From positions 33,684,109-33,748,108 of the forward strand of contig CAIIXF020000002.1 of assembly GCA_903813345.2 (NCBI GenBank): DNA of 64,000 nucleotides, written 5' to 3'. This stretch comes from Owenia fusiformis. Its lineage: Eukaryota > Annelida > Polychaeta > Sabellida > Oweniidae. Position numbers and translations under genes: made by a program. Shown here in pieces: positions 24,701-36,900 of the stretch; position 1 is the stretch's first letter; each line of letters starts with the position of its first letter. The notes beneath the pieces are model-generated. The model was not told the origin of the DNA. It saw only the letters and a list, made by a program, of their open reading frames with translations, and searched no databases.

Positions 24701-26402
24701 GTCATTGCTATAGTCTCCAACTTTGTTGTGGACGATGTGTGTGTTACAAATGGCAGGTTGTCATGACATTTTGCATGTAAATGCCTTTTTATAGTTTATC
24801 CATGTCAAAAACTTCAAACTCTTTTATTTTTCAGGTGATTGACATGAATGAATACCAAAAACGCAGATTTGTCAACAGAATCATCGAGTGCCTGTTCAAT
24901 ACAGTGGCAGATAAAAAGATTGCAATGTTTGGATTTGCTTTCAAGAAAGACACTGGAGATACAAGGTGGGTTTTAACTTCTATAGTCTATTAGCATTCTG
25001 GAACATTCCCTGCATTTGCACCTACTGTATGATCTTCCATTTTGCAAGAACTTGTTTTTAGGATAAGTATGCTCAACGGCTGACACCATGAAAGGTCAAA
25101 TATGTGAAAGCAGACTTTTAATTGTAACCTCTCAGTAAACAAAGCTTTAGACGTATTTTGCCTGAAGGTATAAATGGTTAAACAAATATCCTACTGAGGC
25201 AGTGGGAACATTAGTCAATTTCTCACAATTTGATTAATTGCATGTGTTTTATGATGTAATTTATTATGTTTACCCTATTCCATTTGTATGTCATCACTCA
25301 TCACACGTGTTTACCCTATTCCATTTTGTATGTCATTACTATGTTTACCATTTCCCATTATGTCCTTCATCACAAGTTTACCATATTCCACTATGTCAGT
25401 TATTACATCTCTTTACCCTATTCCATGCTGTATGTCATTATATATGTTTTACAAATCACAGGGAGTCTGCCAGTATCTATTTGAGCAAGTACCTGATGGA
25501 TGAAGGAGCACAGCTGAGAATATATGACCCTAAAGTGGAGGATTCCCAAATCATGAGAGATTTAACTGCTCCTAACATATCAGAGAATCCAGAGAGAGGT
25601 GGGTGACTCATGAACATTAAAGTTCTCAACTATTTCTAAATGTAAAGTATCATAGCAACCAGTATTCTAATGTAAGGTGTCTTAACATATTGTTAAAGCC
25701 TTCATTTTTGTGACTGTCGTTTGGCATGGGTCGTTAACCGAGTTTTTGTACAAATTGTATCACCGCTGCAGTGGATTAACAGTTTGTCATATTTATAAAT
25801 ATTCTGATTTCTATGTTTCAGTTGATAAGCTAGTGAGTCTGTTCTCAGACCCTTATAGGGCAGCAGAAGGGGCTCATGCTGTGGTTGTGTGTACAGAGTG
25901 GGACGAATTCAAGGTAAGACATTTATAATCTTTTTAAATCAAATGATCGTCCTCTGGAAAGCTGACAGCCTCATACTATATGCTCCCTCATGAGTCCTCA
26001 AGAGCAGCAATTTGTGATATATGGTATTGTAATCTTTTTAAGATTTCAGATGTATTTCATTTTGTCTTTGGCAAGAGTTCAAAATCAGTATGCCTGTAGT
26101 ACATGTGCATGTACTTTTCATGTTGTAATACATGTATTTCCATCTTCGTACCACATTTCAAATACATGTATATTTCATTTTTTTTTGTAATATTGTATAA
26201 TAATTGTATAATATTTTATCATTCAAACTTTCAGACTCTTGACTACCAGAGGATATACAACAACATGTTGAAACCTGCCTCAATTTTTGACGGGAGAATG
26301 ATCCTCGACCACGAAGCTCTACATGATTTAGGATTCCACGTGGAAACAATTGGCAAAAAGATAACTCGGGGCAAAGTAACCAGGCAATTTCCATCAGTTT
26401 AA
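15739..26402 (+). CDS. UGDH: UDP-glucose 6-dehydrogenase, complete, ten coding exons
   Basis: Oxidises UDP-glucose twice with NAD to UDP-glucuronate, the precursor for glycosaminoglycans and glucuronidation, in the cytosol. Exons: 15739-15897, 19699-19836, 22040-22204, 22730-22927, 23418-23565, 24216-24310, 24835-24965, 25462-25598, 25822-25913, 26235-26402. All borders are GT-AG and phases agree; the product is 476 aa (human 494). Seen: NAD-binding GAGYVGGPT at residues 10-18, [12 protein letters not shown] in exon 2, EKSTVPV in exon 3, [12 protein letters not shown] in exon 4, [17 protein letters not shown] across exons 4-5, the catalytic cysteine in GFGGSC at 275, and [12 protein letters not shown] in exon 7. 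The tail after GKKI is shorter than in human. Exons 2 and 3 are bordered by tandem copies of their own edges. The start exon has an acceptor ten bases before the ATG, so a leader exon lies upstream. No doubt about the family. Confidence 0.97.
15946..16247. mobile_element. Inverted-repeat element with 5 bp target duplication TCAGG
   Basis: Left end CAGTGGCGTAGCGT, right end its inverse ACGCTACGCCACTG, flanked by TCAGG at 15941-15945 and 16248-16252. 302 bp, in UGDH intron 1, with no coding capacity. The superfamily is unclear: the 5 bp duplication is seen in few families and the ends look hAT-like. Confidence 0.8.
16261..16444. mobile_element. MITE, TA-flanked, ATCTGAACACC ends
   Basis: Starts CAGTTAAATCTG and TATCTGAACACC; ends GGTGTTCAGATGATACTG. 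TA on both sides (16259-16260, 16445-16446). 184 bp. It resembles the MITE at 10225-10417 in its ends and its GAACACCT boxes, and starts 8 bp after the preceding element's target duplication. Confidence 0.7.
16447..18268. other. UGDH intron 1, no recognised feature
   Basis: AT-rich intron with a C homopolymer near 17620. No exon or clear element. Confidence 0.6.
18269..18473. mobile_element. Small inverted-repeat element in UGDH intron 1
   Basis: The left arm ACTTCTACTTAATTTGGTG is matched by the inverse of CACTTCCACTTAATTTGGTGG on the right. The interior repeats ATTTGGCGGCTACTTA twice. About 205 bp; no target duplication was identified. Confidence 0.55.
18867..19776 (+). repeat. Exon-edge minisatellite: UGDH exon 2 start plus acceptor, 7 x 130 bp
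   Basis: Seven units of exactly 130 bp, each with about 52 bp of intron end, an AG acceptor and the first 78 bases of exon 2 (PGLDDIVKQ to TDVDKA). The acceptors give exon starts at 18919, 19049, 19179, 19309, 19439, 19569 and 19699. Only the last leads into the whole exon. The six decoys turn into intron-like sequence after DKA and meet TAG within seven codons. The true acceptor has TTTTTTCAG, while the decoys have TTTTTGCAG or TTTTTTGCAG, a possible basis for choice. Confidence 0.96.
19821..20390 (+). repeat. Exon-edge minisatellite: UGDH exon 2 end plus donor, 13 x 45 bp
   Basis: Thirteen units of about 45 bp holding the last codons of exon 2 (YGLGK) and its donor AAG|GTAAGT, then TTTAAAGGGATAGGGGATAT. 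The first is the real exon end at 19836. Some decoys keep AAAGGTAAG, others read AATGGTAAG or AAAGATAAG and have lost the GT. The period is 15 codons with an in-frame TAG in each, so later donors would stop translation. Confidence 0.95.
20391..21723. other. UGDH intron 2 body
   Basis: AT-rich intron. A hairpin with 18 bp arms (TATAGCATGGCGGTTACG and its near-perfect inverse) lies at 21449-21505. Nothing else recognised. Confidence 0.6.
21724..22130 (+). repeat. Exon-edge minisatellite: UGDH exon 3 start plus acceptor, 4 x 91 bp
   Basis: Four units of 91 bp, with exon starts at 21767, 21858, 21949 and 22040. Each has a GTTGTTGTAG acceptor followed by [19 protein letters not shown]. Only the last unit continues into the full exon. 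The intron part of the unit (AAGAGTTCTAAGATTGTTATTG) itself resembles the next coding stretch (QSSKIVV), so the acceptor side also derives from exon-like sequence. The 91 bp period shifts frame, and reading through one unit meets TGA. Confidence 0.95.
22205..23417. other. UGDH introns 3 and 4 around exon 4
   Basis: Ordinary AT-rich introns on both sides of exon 4 (22730-22927). No element was identified. Confidence 0.7.
23601..23758 (+). repeat. Dispersed repeat copy (TGTCACC...GTGGATG family)
   Basis: Among the fullest copies: TTATGTCACCACCAGAAGTG, then TTGTTATAGTCTCCAACTTT, TATGGACGGTGTTTGATGG, GTGTAACAAATGGCAGG and TTAATGCCTTGTTT. It lies in UGDH intron 5. No inverted ends or tail, so its class is open. 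Confidence 0.8.
24335..24480. repeat. Tandem duplication of 71 bp in UGDH intron 6
   Basis: Two copies of a unit beginning CTTCTCCCAATATTGGGATG and ending TTTAATGATTC, with a few mismatches. Confidence 0.85.
24678..24790 (+). repeat. Dispersed repeat copy (TGTCACC...GTGGATG family)
   Basis: Blocks TTATGTCACAATCAAAAGTG, TATAGTCTCCAACTTTG, GTTACAAATGGCAGGTTG and TTTTGCATGTAAATGCC in the same order as the other copies. It sits just before UGDH exon 7, in intron 6. Confidence 0.7.
25255..25455. repeat. Degenerate tandem repeat beside UGDH exon 8
   Basis: About four diverged copies of TTTACCCTATTCCATTTTG TATGTCATTA directly before the exon 8 acceptor at 25461. The exon itself is not copied. Several overlapping open frames here come only from the repeat. 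Confidence 0.7.
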
Positions 26403-27269
26403 GGAGTTCTGATTATCGTCGATATTGGGACCATTCATCTTTCAGTGGCAATAATGATATGATATGGAAAACAATACTTAAAAGATACTATAATATTAAG
26501 AGAGACTTCAATGTCAAATGTTGAGAGACTTTCAACAAGGGAGAAAATTTAATATTAGGAGGGAATTGAATGTCAAAACTGGACTCAAAACAGCAATAGA
26601 CTTCAAATTACCATGTTCACAATTTGCGCAATCAAGTATTGGAACAGCGGTTTTACAGAGAATACATATTTTATACATCGGGAATTTTTTGGATATGAAG
26701 GGAGAACTGAATATCAGACAGATGTTAATATTAAATATCATATTTTTTAAATGCAATCTTATATGGTGCAGAAGTGATTAAAGAATGAGTAAGTAAAATA
26801 TGAGTAATTTTGAAACAGTGGAAGTCAGCCAATGTGGGACAGAGCAAATAGACTGGCATATTTAGTGCAGTGGTAGAGGGGCATCTCATTCCCTGTCATG
26901 TAAATGATAACTTTGCACATGCACACAGTACGGTATTCCTAGCTAGCATTGTGAACACCATTGTTACGCCATCTTTACACTACTTTTTATTTAAAAGGAA
27001 TTGTAGCACAGATGGAATGTTGTATTCCCTCCATGGGGCCTCACTTTCTTATGGAGTCCCCTATATGTTGTGATAATTTAACAGTGTTCACTATTTGTGG
27101 TATTCATATCACAAAATGTGTCCATATCGTTGTGTTCACTTCATGTGGGTTCACTTCCAAGTACTACAGTCGCACTTAATGCTGTACATGTTATGCACAA
27201 AATATATTGTTTTACATGTATGTACATTCCTTTCCAATTTTGTCCATGAGTGAAGAGTACCAATATAGC
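26403..27269. other. UGDH 3' UTR and downstream flank
   Basis: Sequence after the TAA stop. No clear AATAAA close to the stop, so the transcript end cannot be placed. No other gene seen. Confidence 0.5.
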
Positions 27270-27395
27270 TTATTATGACACCACCAGAATGTGGTGACAT
27301 ATTGTTATTATCTCCAAATTTTTTGTGGATAGTATTTGACGGTTGGTGTTTGTCATGTGTAACAAATGGCATGTGTGATATAGGCATAAAATGCC
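27270..27395 (+). repeat. Dispersed repeat copy (TGTCACC...GTGGATG family)
   Basis: Blocks ACACCACCAGAATGTGGTGA, CATATTGTTATTATCTCC, TTTTTTGTGGATAG, TTGACGGTTGGTGTTTG and GTGTAACAAATGGCATG, in order. Confidence 0.75.
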
Positions 27396-27559
27396 TTATC
27401 CTTGATATAACTCAACTGAAACAGGGATCTGAGTCACGGTATTTAAAAATCTCAATTTAATGATACAAAAGCCAAAGAACAATGTATTTATTTGTATTTT
27501 ATATATGTCAATGTTCAGGTTTATAACTTTTAAGATTTTGATTACTGATCTCTCAAGGT

Positions 27560-27670
27560 GCTCTCAGGTGCTGTATCCTTTTGAAAATTACAAGTACATG
27601 TCATCCTTTTGAGAATTACAAGTACATGTCATCCTGTTGAAAATTACAAGTACATGCCATCATGTTGTAA
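27560..27670. repeat. Short tandem repeat, about 4 x 30 bp
   Basis: Units of CCTTTTGAAAATTACAAGTA CATGTCAT with small changes, downstream of UGDH. Confidence 0.8.
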
Positions 27671-27954
27671 ATCTGTTTCTACCCTGAAAAAGGGATAAGG
27701 TTTGTAAAAATTTGGACCAAAACAGGTAAATAGAGGATAAGCACTCTGTTAAATAACAAATGGGAAGATATCTGTATTGTTAGTGCTAGCAGAAATCAAA
27801 ATGAACAAGAAGCATGCAAACTTTTGCTGACAGTGTTTAAAGAAAACTTTATTTTTGTTAATTGTTTCTTTTTCTAAAGCTCTGACAACAATGCAAAATT
27901 ATTAAAAAATTAGGCATATATTTAATGCCTCTTAGCATGTCCACAATGGAAAAT

Positions 27955-28075
27955 GTAAACATAAAGTGTAAATCATGAATACCGCAAGTGTAAATTCATT
28001 AAACATAAAGTGTAAATCATGAATGCTGCAAGTGTAAATTCATTAAACATAAAGTGTAAATCATGACAATCTGAA
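27955..28075. repeat. Tandem repeat, about 2.2 x 54 bp
   Basis: Repeats of AACATAAAGTGTAAATCATG followed by AATGCTGCAAGTGTAAATTC ATTA. Confidence 0.8.
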
Positions 28076-28266
28076 TCAATGAGTAAATGTAAATGAATGG
28101 TCAACATTCCACATGTTTTATTGCATGAAACAATATGCCAACCTTATTGTTGGTCAGCTTTGTAATTTGTCAATATTGGATTATAGATGAGCTTTGAGTA
28201 AGATAACTCCTAGATAGATGTTCAAAATCTTCACTTTTTGCTAGATGTTCATGAACATGCACACTC

Positions 28267-28430
28267 TACGAGGGATGATCAATAAGTAATGGATATATAC
28301 TTCTTATCGACCAATGATTTTTCAATCATTCAATAATTTAGCAAATTGAATGATGTGAAAAAATCAAAGTGATTGGTTACTTAAAAGCATCTGTGTAAAT
28401 GACAACCATAACTTATTGATCGCCCCTCAT
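28267..28430. mobile_element. Mariner-like MITE, about 160 bp
   Basis: The left end CGAGGGATGATCAATAAGTA and the inverse of GAGGGGCGATCAATAAGTT on the right match a common Tc1/mariner terminal repeat. TA precedes the left end. No coding capacity. Confidence 0.7.
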
Positions 28431-28917
28431 CTTGTTGTGTATTAGAATGTATATAAGAGGAATTTTAGTAAAACGACATTGCAGTTGGTGTGCAAGTCTT
28501 ACATAATATGAATTAAATGTTTGCTTAATATGTATTTTGAATTAAAATAAGGATGTGTGCTCAAGACCCTGGACTATCTACTTTAACAACGGTGTTACAG
28601 AGCCAGGTCCAACCTCATGAAGCAAGACTATACAGCTTTAAGTCAGAAGAAGTATGACAAATTGTCAGAAATGTGTGATATAAAAATATGTGTTTTTGTT
28701 TGTACGCCTACGAGGATTTAGAGCAGATAATAGCTGATGGTACAGATTTATGTTTATATGTGTCATGTCTATATGTATGATTGTCTATGTTGCTACTATG
28801 TATGTAAAATGTTGTTCTTGGTTTAGACCCCAGGCATTATTCACTCCATTCTCACATGACAGGACATTAACTATTAACTTTTACACAGTAAAGTTTCATG
28901 TAGTTGTATCACAAGTA

Positions 28918-29205
28918 ATTGCCTTGTAAGGTATTGATTATTTGTATTAATTGCCTTATATGGTATTGATTGTTTGTATTAATTGCCTTATATGGCATTG
29001 GTTGTTTGTATTAGTTGCCTTATATGGTATTGATTGTTTGTATTAATTGCCTTATATGGCATTGATTGTTTGTATTAATTGCCTTATATGGCATTGGTTG
29101 TTTGTATTAATTGCCTTATACAGCATTGATTGTTTGTATTAATTGCCTTATATGGCATTGATTGTTTGTATTAGTAGCTATATGGTATTGATTGTTTGTT
29201 TTCCC
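28918..29205. repeat. Minisatellite, about 9 x 32 bp
   Basis: Units of TTGCCTTATATGGTATTGAT TGTTTGTATTAA with few mismatches, in the intergenic zone after UGDH. Confidence 0.9.
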
Positions 29206-29644
29206 ATACATGTACATGGTGATGCCTTCTTAAAGGGAGTATGGGTCCAAGGCCAACTCAAGGTCATGGTTAATGGACTATTTTTGTAATTGGTGGTGAA
29301 GGTCAATCATCTAAGGTCAAGGTCACTTTTGAGGTCATTGTCAAATAATGTGAATAGTGTATTATGAGTCTTTGTATCACATCTTTATACCTAATAAGGT
29401 TATCTAACTTCCCATTTAACATTGAAGGTCATTTAAAGGTCATTGTATAGGTCAGGTTCAGGTACTTGTTTAGGGACTTTGTGGTGTCCCTTGCAGGTTA
29501 ATGAAGGCAAGCTGTTCACTAATGCTTTGCTGCTAAACAAAGGGGGACCAGACTCTGCTAATGTTAATATTGTACACATACATGTATAGGGTATATTATT
29601 AGAGGATCAGTAACTGCAATTCTCACCCTTGATGATATACATTT

Positions 29645-29915
29645 ACTCATAGCTTTCATCCTCCCAAGCAGGAATCCAGAATCCGTACCTCCTTCTTCCC
29701 CCTGCTATAACCAATTTGGAAGCACCCAATTAAACTAAATCACGTGATCTAATTATATGCAATGACTTATACAGGATTTCTGTCGCAGTGTTGCGACAGC
29801 CAATCAGATTGCGAGTTCCTAATTGGGAAAATACTAACTACTTATCGCATGGGGTGAAAAGGAAGAATATTTTTCTGGATTCTGAAGCCCTGTGATCGGA
29901 GGATGATAGCTTTGG
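29645..29915. mobile_element. Inverted-repeat element, about 270 bp
   Basis: The left end ATAGCTTTCATCCTCC and the right end GGAGGATGATAGCTTT are inverted with small changes, and the homology extends inward (TCCAGAATCC on both arms). A short hairpin TGTCGCAGTGTTGCGACA lies inside. Class unknown; no coding capacity. Confidence 0.6.
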
Positions 29916-29919
29916 ACAC

Positions 29920-32385
29920 AAACTTTATGGGAAATTATAAAAGCTTAAAAAATTTAAAACTTAAGCAATGCTTCCAACTTTTTCAACTTTGAAAGGTGCC
30001 TAATTATTCTCTATGCAAACATTTTCTAAGCTTCAATAATAGAAAGTAAGGCTTATGTTATGTAAGATTACATATGATTATGAATTTAAAATAAACATTA
30101 AGAATATGAATTACAATTTTTAGCTCTTAAAGCTACTTTATAAACACATAGATGTTGAATGTACATAAGAGGGAAATATATATATTATATTAAGAAAACT
30201 TAACTGGCTTTGTGGTTTTGTTAAAATATACCTCTGGTGTTAAAAAAGTAGTTGCAACAGCTATTCTGAATATTAAAATTTGTATATGTCTGATTGAGCT
30301 TGACTGCTTTACAGAAGATTCTGAAATTGTTGACCCTCCTGCAAATCACCCATTTGCTTGTTACTGGTTAACAGTTTCACTATCAGGTTACTACTTAGAA
30401 AACAGCAAATCCCACCAAACATAACATACTTTTTTATGTCTTGTCATTTTGGAAATTACAGGTAAGAAACAACATGCAAAAATGAAAAATAAACAAACTC
30501 AGAATTCATTTGTAAAATATAAACAGTATACAACTTTTATTCAATATTTTAATAATATATATAATAACATCCTGAGACAAAAATATACAATCTTCAACCT
30601 TTGTGATAAACTATGCAAGATTTTCATATTTTCCAAAAAATCCAAATGGCATTAAATTGAACAATTGTTTAATTGAAATCTGAAGAAACTGCGACTTGCT
30701 GTGATTGGTCACCATTCTGGCGATCATTGCTCAATCTTCCTTTCTCATTTTCTTGTGTAAAACCATGACAACAGAGTAAATGTTTTGTTTACATTACAGT
30801 ACATTGACATTAATTATGCAAGTTAAATCTTATTTTTATAGAAAACATGAAAATCCATTTAAGCGCATCACAAGGGTATTTTTTCTTTTTTAAAATGTAG
30901 CATTCATAAAAATTATTTCCACGTTTTACAAAAGTACAATTAAATTGTATTCATTCAAACATGTAATGCACTCAACAAAATGTATCATGTTAAGTTTATT
31001 CCTACAAAACATCTAGATTCTCTGTTAAAATGTATTCCCCAACTCCCAAAAGTTCTCTTAAAGAACAACATTGCATAATAATATAATATCATACGAGTCT
31101 TGTTTTACTATACATTTTGTATATCAGAACACTAGACCTTTAAAAATGTTAAAAATGGCATTGGAAAAATTACAACTGGACAGAAAACTGGTAGAAACCT
31201 TTGTAATGAATAAGGATTTTCCACTCAAACTGAATTACCAAGACATTAACCATTTATACCTTGGAATCAAAGGCTTACTATAGTTGAAAATCAAACTGGT
31301 GAAAGATAGTGTCCAATTATCAACAATCGTTGGTAATTTTTAAATATTAAAGTGTCCAGAAATTAAGTGACATATAGCACTAAGTTTATACACTAGCGGA
31401 TCAGAAGAGTTGATTTTTTATATTGGTTTGTAAGCTTTGTCAATTTCAACGTTGTTTAGTTCAGTGCAATTTTGTTTCAATTGCTGGGGTAATATTACCA
31501 AAGTAAAACAATGATACTTTGAGAGTGTTTACCTGACAATTATCAGTTTATTGTTGACTGTTCACTGCCAGGTCAACAGTAAAGTCAATGTCACTTGATA
31601 ATGTTGATGTACATTAATACCCAGAATGATCACATAGGGCGCTATATCACATTGCCAATAGAATAATTGTTTTGTTACAGTTTATTATGAATATAACAGC
31701 TTGTAGGAACATACTGTAGCTGTGGGACCAGATTCTTTTCAACATGTTCAAAATGGTCCATTTCCTCCATGTATATACATGTACACTAAATAAATTGATA
31801 TTCAACATCTACAATGTATTGCTTATGGTCCTTTGCATCTTCAACAATGAAACTTATGTGGTCACACTACGTTTAATATCAAAACACAAACACTTTCAAC
31901 ATCTTTCTGGCTTAGCTTTTATGCTGGATGGGTGATTTTTTATAGTTGATCAATGCCTGGACGAGTATTTTCAGACACTTTAAAGTGAAAAACCACTTAA
32001 CTAAAATTTCATTATAATCACAGATGTCAAAAAAAATTAGACTTTATTTTTACCACAACGGTACCGTTGATAATTGAACCCCATCCCCAAGAAAGTAGTA
32101 TTGAACTGCGCTGCTAAACTGTTAAACCATGCCCCCCCTCCCCTCATCCCACTCTTTGCTTGTGCCTACTTCACATATAGCACCCCTACTGATTCCTTAA
32201 CTTTGTGGCCTTCTATTCTACCCCTTTATGCCTACATTTTAGTTAAGGACTGTTAAACTATAGACATCTTAATATATTAATTAAAGTTATATGTACCTAA
32301 ATACATTAATGACTGCATTCCGGATGCAATCATATATTAATGTAATAATATATTAAAATCCAGTTATACAAAGTTATTAAGTATA
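29920..32385. other. Intergenic DNA between convergent UGDH and WWC
   Basis: AT-rich, with scattered short open frames that look random. No RNA gene or conserved protein seen. Confidence 0.55.
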
Positions 32386-32765
32386 GACAAAATTAATACA
32401 TCTTGTAGAATAATGTACAGATATAGAATACATATTGTACAGATCTGTATAAAGTGTACAGATACTGAATAAATTCTGTACAGATATCATGTACAGATAG
32501 AAAGTATTCATTATGTACATGTATAATGTACAAATACATGATACATATTGTAAATGTATAATGTACAGATACACAATACACATTGTACATGTATTTAATG
32601 TACAAATGTATGTACATGAAAAATACTGTACATGTATAACATACAGATTCATAATACATTTTGTACATGTATACAATGTACTGATATATGAAACATATTG
32701 TACATTATACATATTGTACATGTGCATGATATACAAATACATGCTGTACATGAATATTACCAAAG
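32386..32765. repeat. Degenerate TGTACATGTAT-rich repeat block
   Basis: About 12 diverged units of roughly 30 bp around TGTACA(G/T)ATA...AATACAT. Overlapping open frames on both strands (rich in Tyr, Met, Cys) follow from the repeat and are not genes. Confidence 0.8.
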
Positions 32766-32769
32766 GTAA

Positions 32770-33946
32770 TTGAAACACATTCCAATATTCAAACCTAATT
32801 CAACACATTATAAATAATATTTTTCATACAAAAACACTTTTTAACAAAACTAGTTGCTAACTTCCAACATTCTGAAAACCATTATTGCTTTAATAATTCA
32901 CTAAGAAAACTATTTTATAAAACTAGAAAAATTCTCATCTGATGAAGAAACATTTCATTCTAATCTATGTACATAATTAAATTACATGTTCCATGAAACT
33001 ATATATTACTCTACTTTCAAACTAAAATCTTTTTTTAAATAAAGTTATCAAATATATTAGTACACAATAAACAATTACAGACTACAAAATATTAAAACAA
33101 CTTAAATTCAAATACATGTATGTTAACAAAAAAATGTATCTCTTTTTACATCATCTACTCAGAAACGATACTCAGATCGTATTTTTCATATCTTCTCGAT
33201 GTCTGATATATTTTTTTAGATTATTCTGCTATCTCACAGAAAGCAACTTTTCAGTTCCAGTAATTAGTGAAAATACTAGTATGTTCCTGTAGTGTGAAAC
33301 AGTCAGTTGGTACATGTTATAAACCAAGGTTGCAAGTCATATGCATTCAATGATATGTTCAATGTTCTATGCATTCAAATACATGTCTTCATGTCCCTAT
33401 TTCCTATTTCTAGCTCTTCCTAGATCTTGTGGTTATTGCAGTTACAAGATAATCCAAGTTTGTCTTCACAAATGTTGAACTCTTTCATCTTAAAGCTGCT
33501 TGTTACATGTTAAATTACAATGAATCCATGACATGACAAGTCTGGCCCACTGTGTGATATAATCCACACAACTCACCCCTGTGTGAATGATCTGCCTCAC
33601 AAGGCACTGTTGATTATTTTTAGCCTCCACTTCAAATAAATGTGATTCCAATAGAATCGCCCATCACAATTGCACCATATATTTCTGGTTTGGCAAGTCA
33701 CATTTCTGACATTTCGCTCTCCAGGCATAGCTTCAGATAATACTCCCTGCAGAAGCAACTTCTGTCCGTATTTGGAGGAGAATATGGTAGTTTAAGTCTC
33801 AAGAGCTGGTGCTACGAGAGAGCTAAGATAACTCCATTAATCTCAAGGCAATGATCTCATATCGTGATCATGAAATACCCAGATAGAGGGCACCACCTGC
33901 TAATCCCTCGAATAATCCATAAATAATGGACCACCAATCAAATCAC
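32770..33946. other. WWC 3' UTR and flank
   Basis: Follows the WWC stop on the minus strand. Several TTTATT strings could be poly(A) signals on the minus strand, but none is clearly favoured. Confidence 0.45.
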
Positions 33947-36900
33947 TCAGATCTTTTTACTGTCCTTTAGTGATGAGGAATTAGGACTCTTTGGTGACGT
34001 GTCAGGATCTCCAGTTTTATCCGCACTTTTTTGTTTCGGTTTTTTGACACGTTTTATTGTCGCCATCTTTACTTCTTCCTCCGAGTCTGACGAAAGCTCA
34101 CTCGGAATCACCGGTATACTCATGTTCACAGTTGTAAAGAAGGCCATCTTTTCTCTAGAAAAATAAAACAAACTTTTTTGAATAAAACAACTTGGTTGAC
34201 AGATTTTCATATATCATAATATCCTGATTATTTCATTACAACTACATGTATAAATCATGTTCTCTATTTCAAATTGCATTGTTTTTCAGTTACAGTATGT
34301 GTAATTAGCTTTTAACATCTGAATTTTTTATAAAACAAACAAACATATTTTGACAATGAACACTGATGGTTGTATTCTACTTATACTTCTTTTAACTATC
34401 CTATAAGGACACTATTTTGCAAGAGGGACATATCATTAGATGTCTCGTTTAAAAACATGCTCAAAATCATTCCTTCTGCAAGGTAACAAAATAGTAAAGT
34501 TGTATATGGTACAATTGATGATCAGGTGACCAGGTCACATGTTTTGATGACCAACTAGATCATTTACTCGTTATGTGTGCTCAAAACTTCATTAATAAAT
34601 ATCATTGAAACAAGCATGCTATTTTATTCAATTATTATGTTCTCAAAAATGCAATATCACAAGCATTCTCAAAAATGCAATATTACAAGCAATCTCAAAA
34701 ATGCAAAATCACAAACATTCTCAAAAATGCAATATTACAAGCATTCTCAAAAAAATGCAATGTAACAAGCATTCTCAAAAATGCAAAATCACAAACATTC
34801 TCAAAAATGCAATATTACAAGCAATCTCAAAAATGCAATGTAACAAGCATTCTCAAAAATGCAAAATCACAAACATTCTCAAAAATGCAATATAACAAGC
34901 ATTCTCAAAAATGCAATATTACAAGCATTCTCAAAATGCAACATTACAAGCATTCTCTAAAATGCAATATCACGAGCATTCTCAAAAAAAAACAATATCA
35001 CATGCATTCTCAAAAATGCAATATCACAAGTGCAACATAATACTGAATTTGGATTCAGAACAATGGTGGGTTATCAATACCATAATGCACCACAGTAAAG
35101 GAGTTCTTAGCAATATAATGAGGAACTGATCTCTTCAAACAAGAACCTTGAATATTAACAACTTAGATATTAACTATGATGGCATGGTCAATATGGTTTA
35201 ATAAATGGTCCACTTCATAAAGCATACCACATAGGGTGTCCCAGAATTATTTTAACATTTGGGATTCTGGGTCACCCTGTAACATTTAGTAATCTACGGA
35301 TGTTTGGAGGGGAAACATAAAATAATGCACAAAACAACTTAAAATAAATAATGCACATCGATTATTAAAATAATGCACATTTATTATTAAAATAATGCAT
35401 ATTTATTAACATAAAAAACACACAAAGCCCTAACAGTCCCATAGTGCATTTAACAAACTCAGGCATTATGGGATATCTCAACTCTTTTGTTGAACAACAT
35501 GCGGAACTAACATGATACTTAAAGAAATAACCAAATCATACCTCTGAGTTCTGAAGAGGGCAACAAAAGAAAATGCATTTAATCATTGCTCGGAAACAGA
35601 TTGGTGTTATACTGACAGAATTTTTTAATAATACTAATGAACTAGACCTTGTCCAATTTCAAATCTCAAAATAAATAACTAATTTTATGCAAGTTATCTT
35701 ATGATTATGTACATTTATTCATGTATCTATTTATTAAATGATCAAGACAAATTTCTTCCATTTGGGGTGAATCTTTTTAAAATGAGGCAACTTGATCCAC
35801 ATTGGGTGACTCACCTAAATGACATGACGTCTGGTTCACGTTTCTGATGTTTCCTTAGCTTATAGACTTCCTTAGTGACCTTTCTCAGCAAAGCTTCTGC
35901 CTTTCTTTCTTCTCTACTGAGATTACCAGAATCTTTGTTGAACTGAAAAAGGAAATATCACCACATAAGCTTGTGACAACCCAATTTAAAATATGATGTA
36001 TCATTTTTTAAGCTACACAGAATCAAGTTTAGTTGTACATCCAACCACCTCCGCACAGACTCATTCCCATAAGCACAGGAAGACGCAATATAGCACTTTT
36101 TTAAAGTGCAACTAAAATGATATTGAATCATTGGAATAATATGACCCATACTTAATTTTTCCAATGGTGTATACTGTTCAGAAGGATATTTACAGTTTAA
36201 AGTGATACTTATAAGAACAATGATGATCTTACCATTCTCCTAGCATCTGCCAGTAGCTTCTGCCATTCATCACTATCAGTGAACCAGGCAGGCAGTTCTT
36301 GGTCTCCATGCTGGGCCTCTTCTATGACTCTTTTCACTTCCTTCAGCTTGGCTATCTCTTCATGTAGGTAGGCAAGCTTTGTTTGTGAAGCCTGTAGGTC
36401 TAGCTCCAAGTCCATGGAGGTCTTCATGTTAGGACCACGTTCTACTACTGTTGGCTGTTGGTGCTTATTGTGGGGGGACGGCGACTACAATTCACATTTG
36501 TAAAATTGTTGAAACATATTAATTTTCTGAAAGTTGTCAAACTGCTAAACAGTTATGAGTATGTAAAATAGTCAATCTGAACATGGGCAGACCTCTCTCG
36601 AAAAACCAAATATTGAGGTTTTTTAAGGAGTTATAAAATGATCTTATTCCAAATTACATGAACTTGACATTTTATGAACTTGGCATTTTTATGAACTTAA
36701 CATATCATGAACTTGGCATTTGTAGCCTTAGTATTCAAAGCTACACTAAACCAAAAGGTATTATCATCAAAATGGTACAGGTATATGACAATAGTCTAAA
36801 GGTGGATCACCTACCTTCTTCCATCTCAAACTTCGCCTCTCGAATGAGTTTCTCTGGAAGGATCCACCACGTCTGAATGTTGGCACAGAACTATCACTGT

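Noticed and set aside
28918-29205. CRISPR-like regular repeats
   Set aside because: Units are directly adjacent with no unique spacers, and the genome is animal.
32377-32778. Open frames rich in Tyr, Cys and Met on both strands
   Set aside because: They lie in the TGTACATGTAT repeat block and resemble no protein.
34577-35040. Open frames with [11 protein letters not shown] repeats
   Set aside because: By-product of a 26 bp minisatellite inside the last WWC intron.
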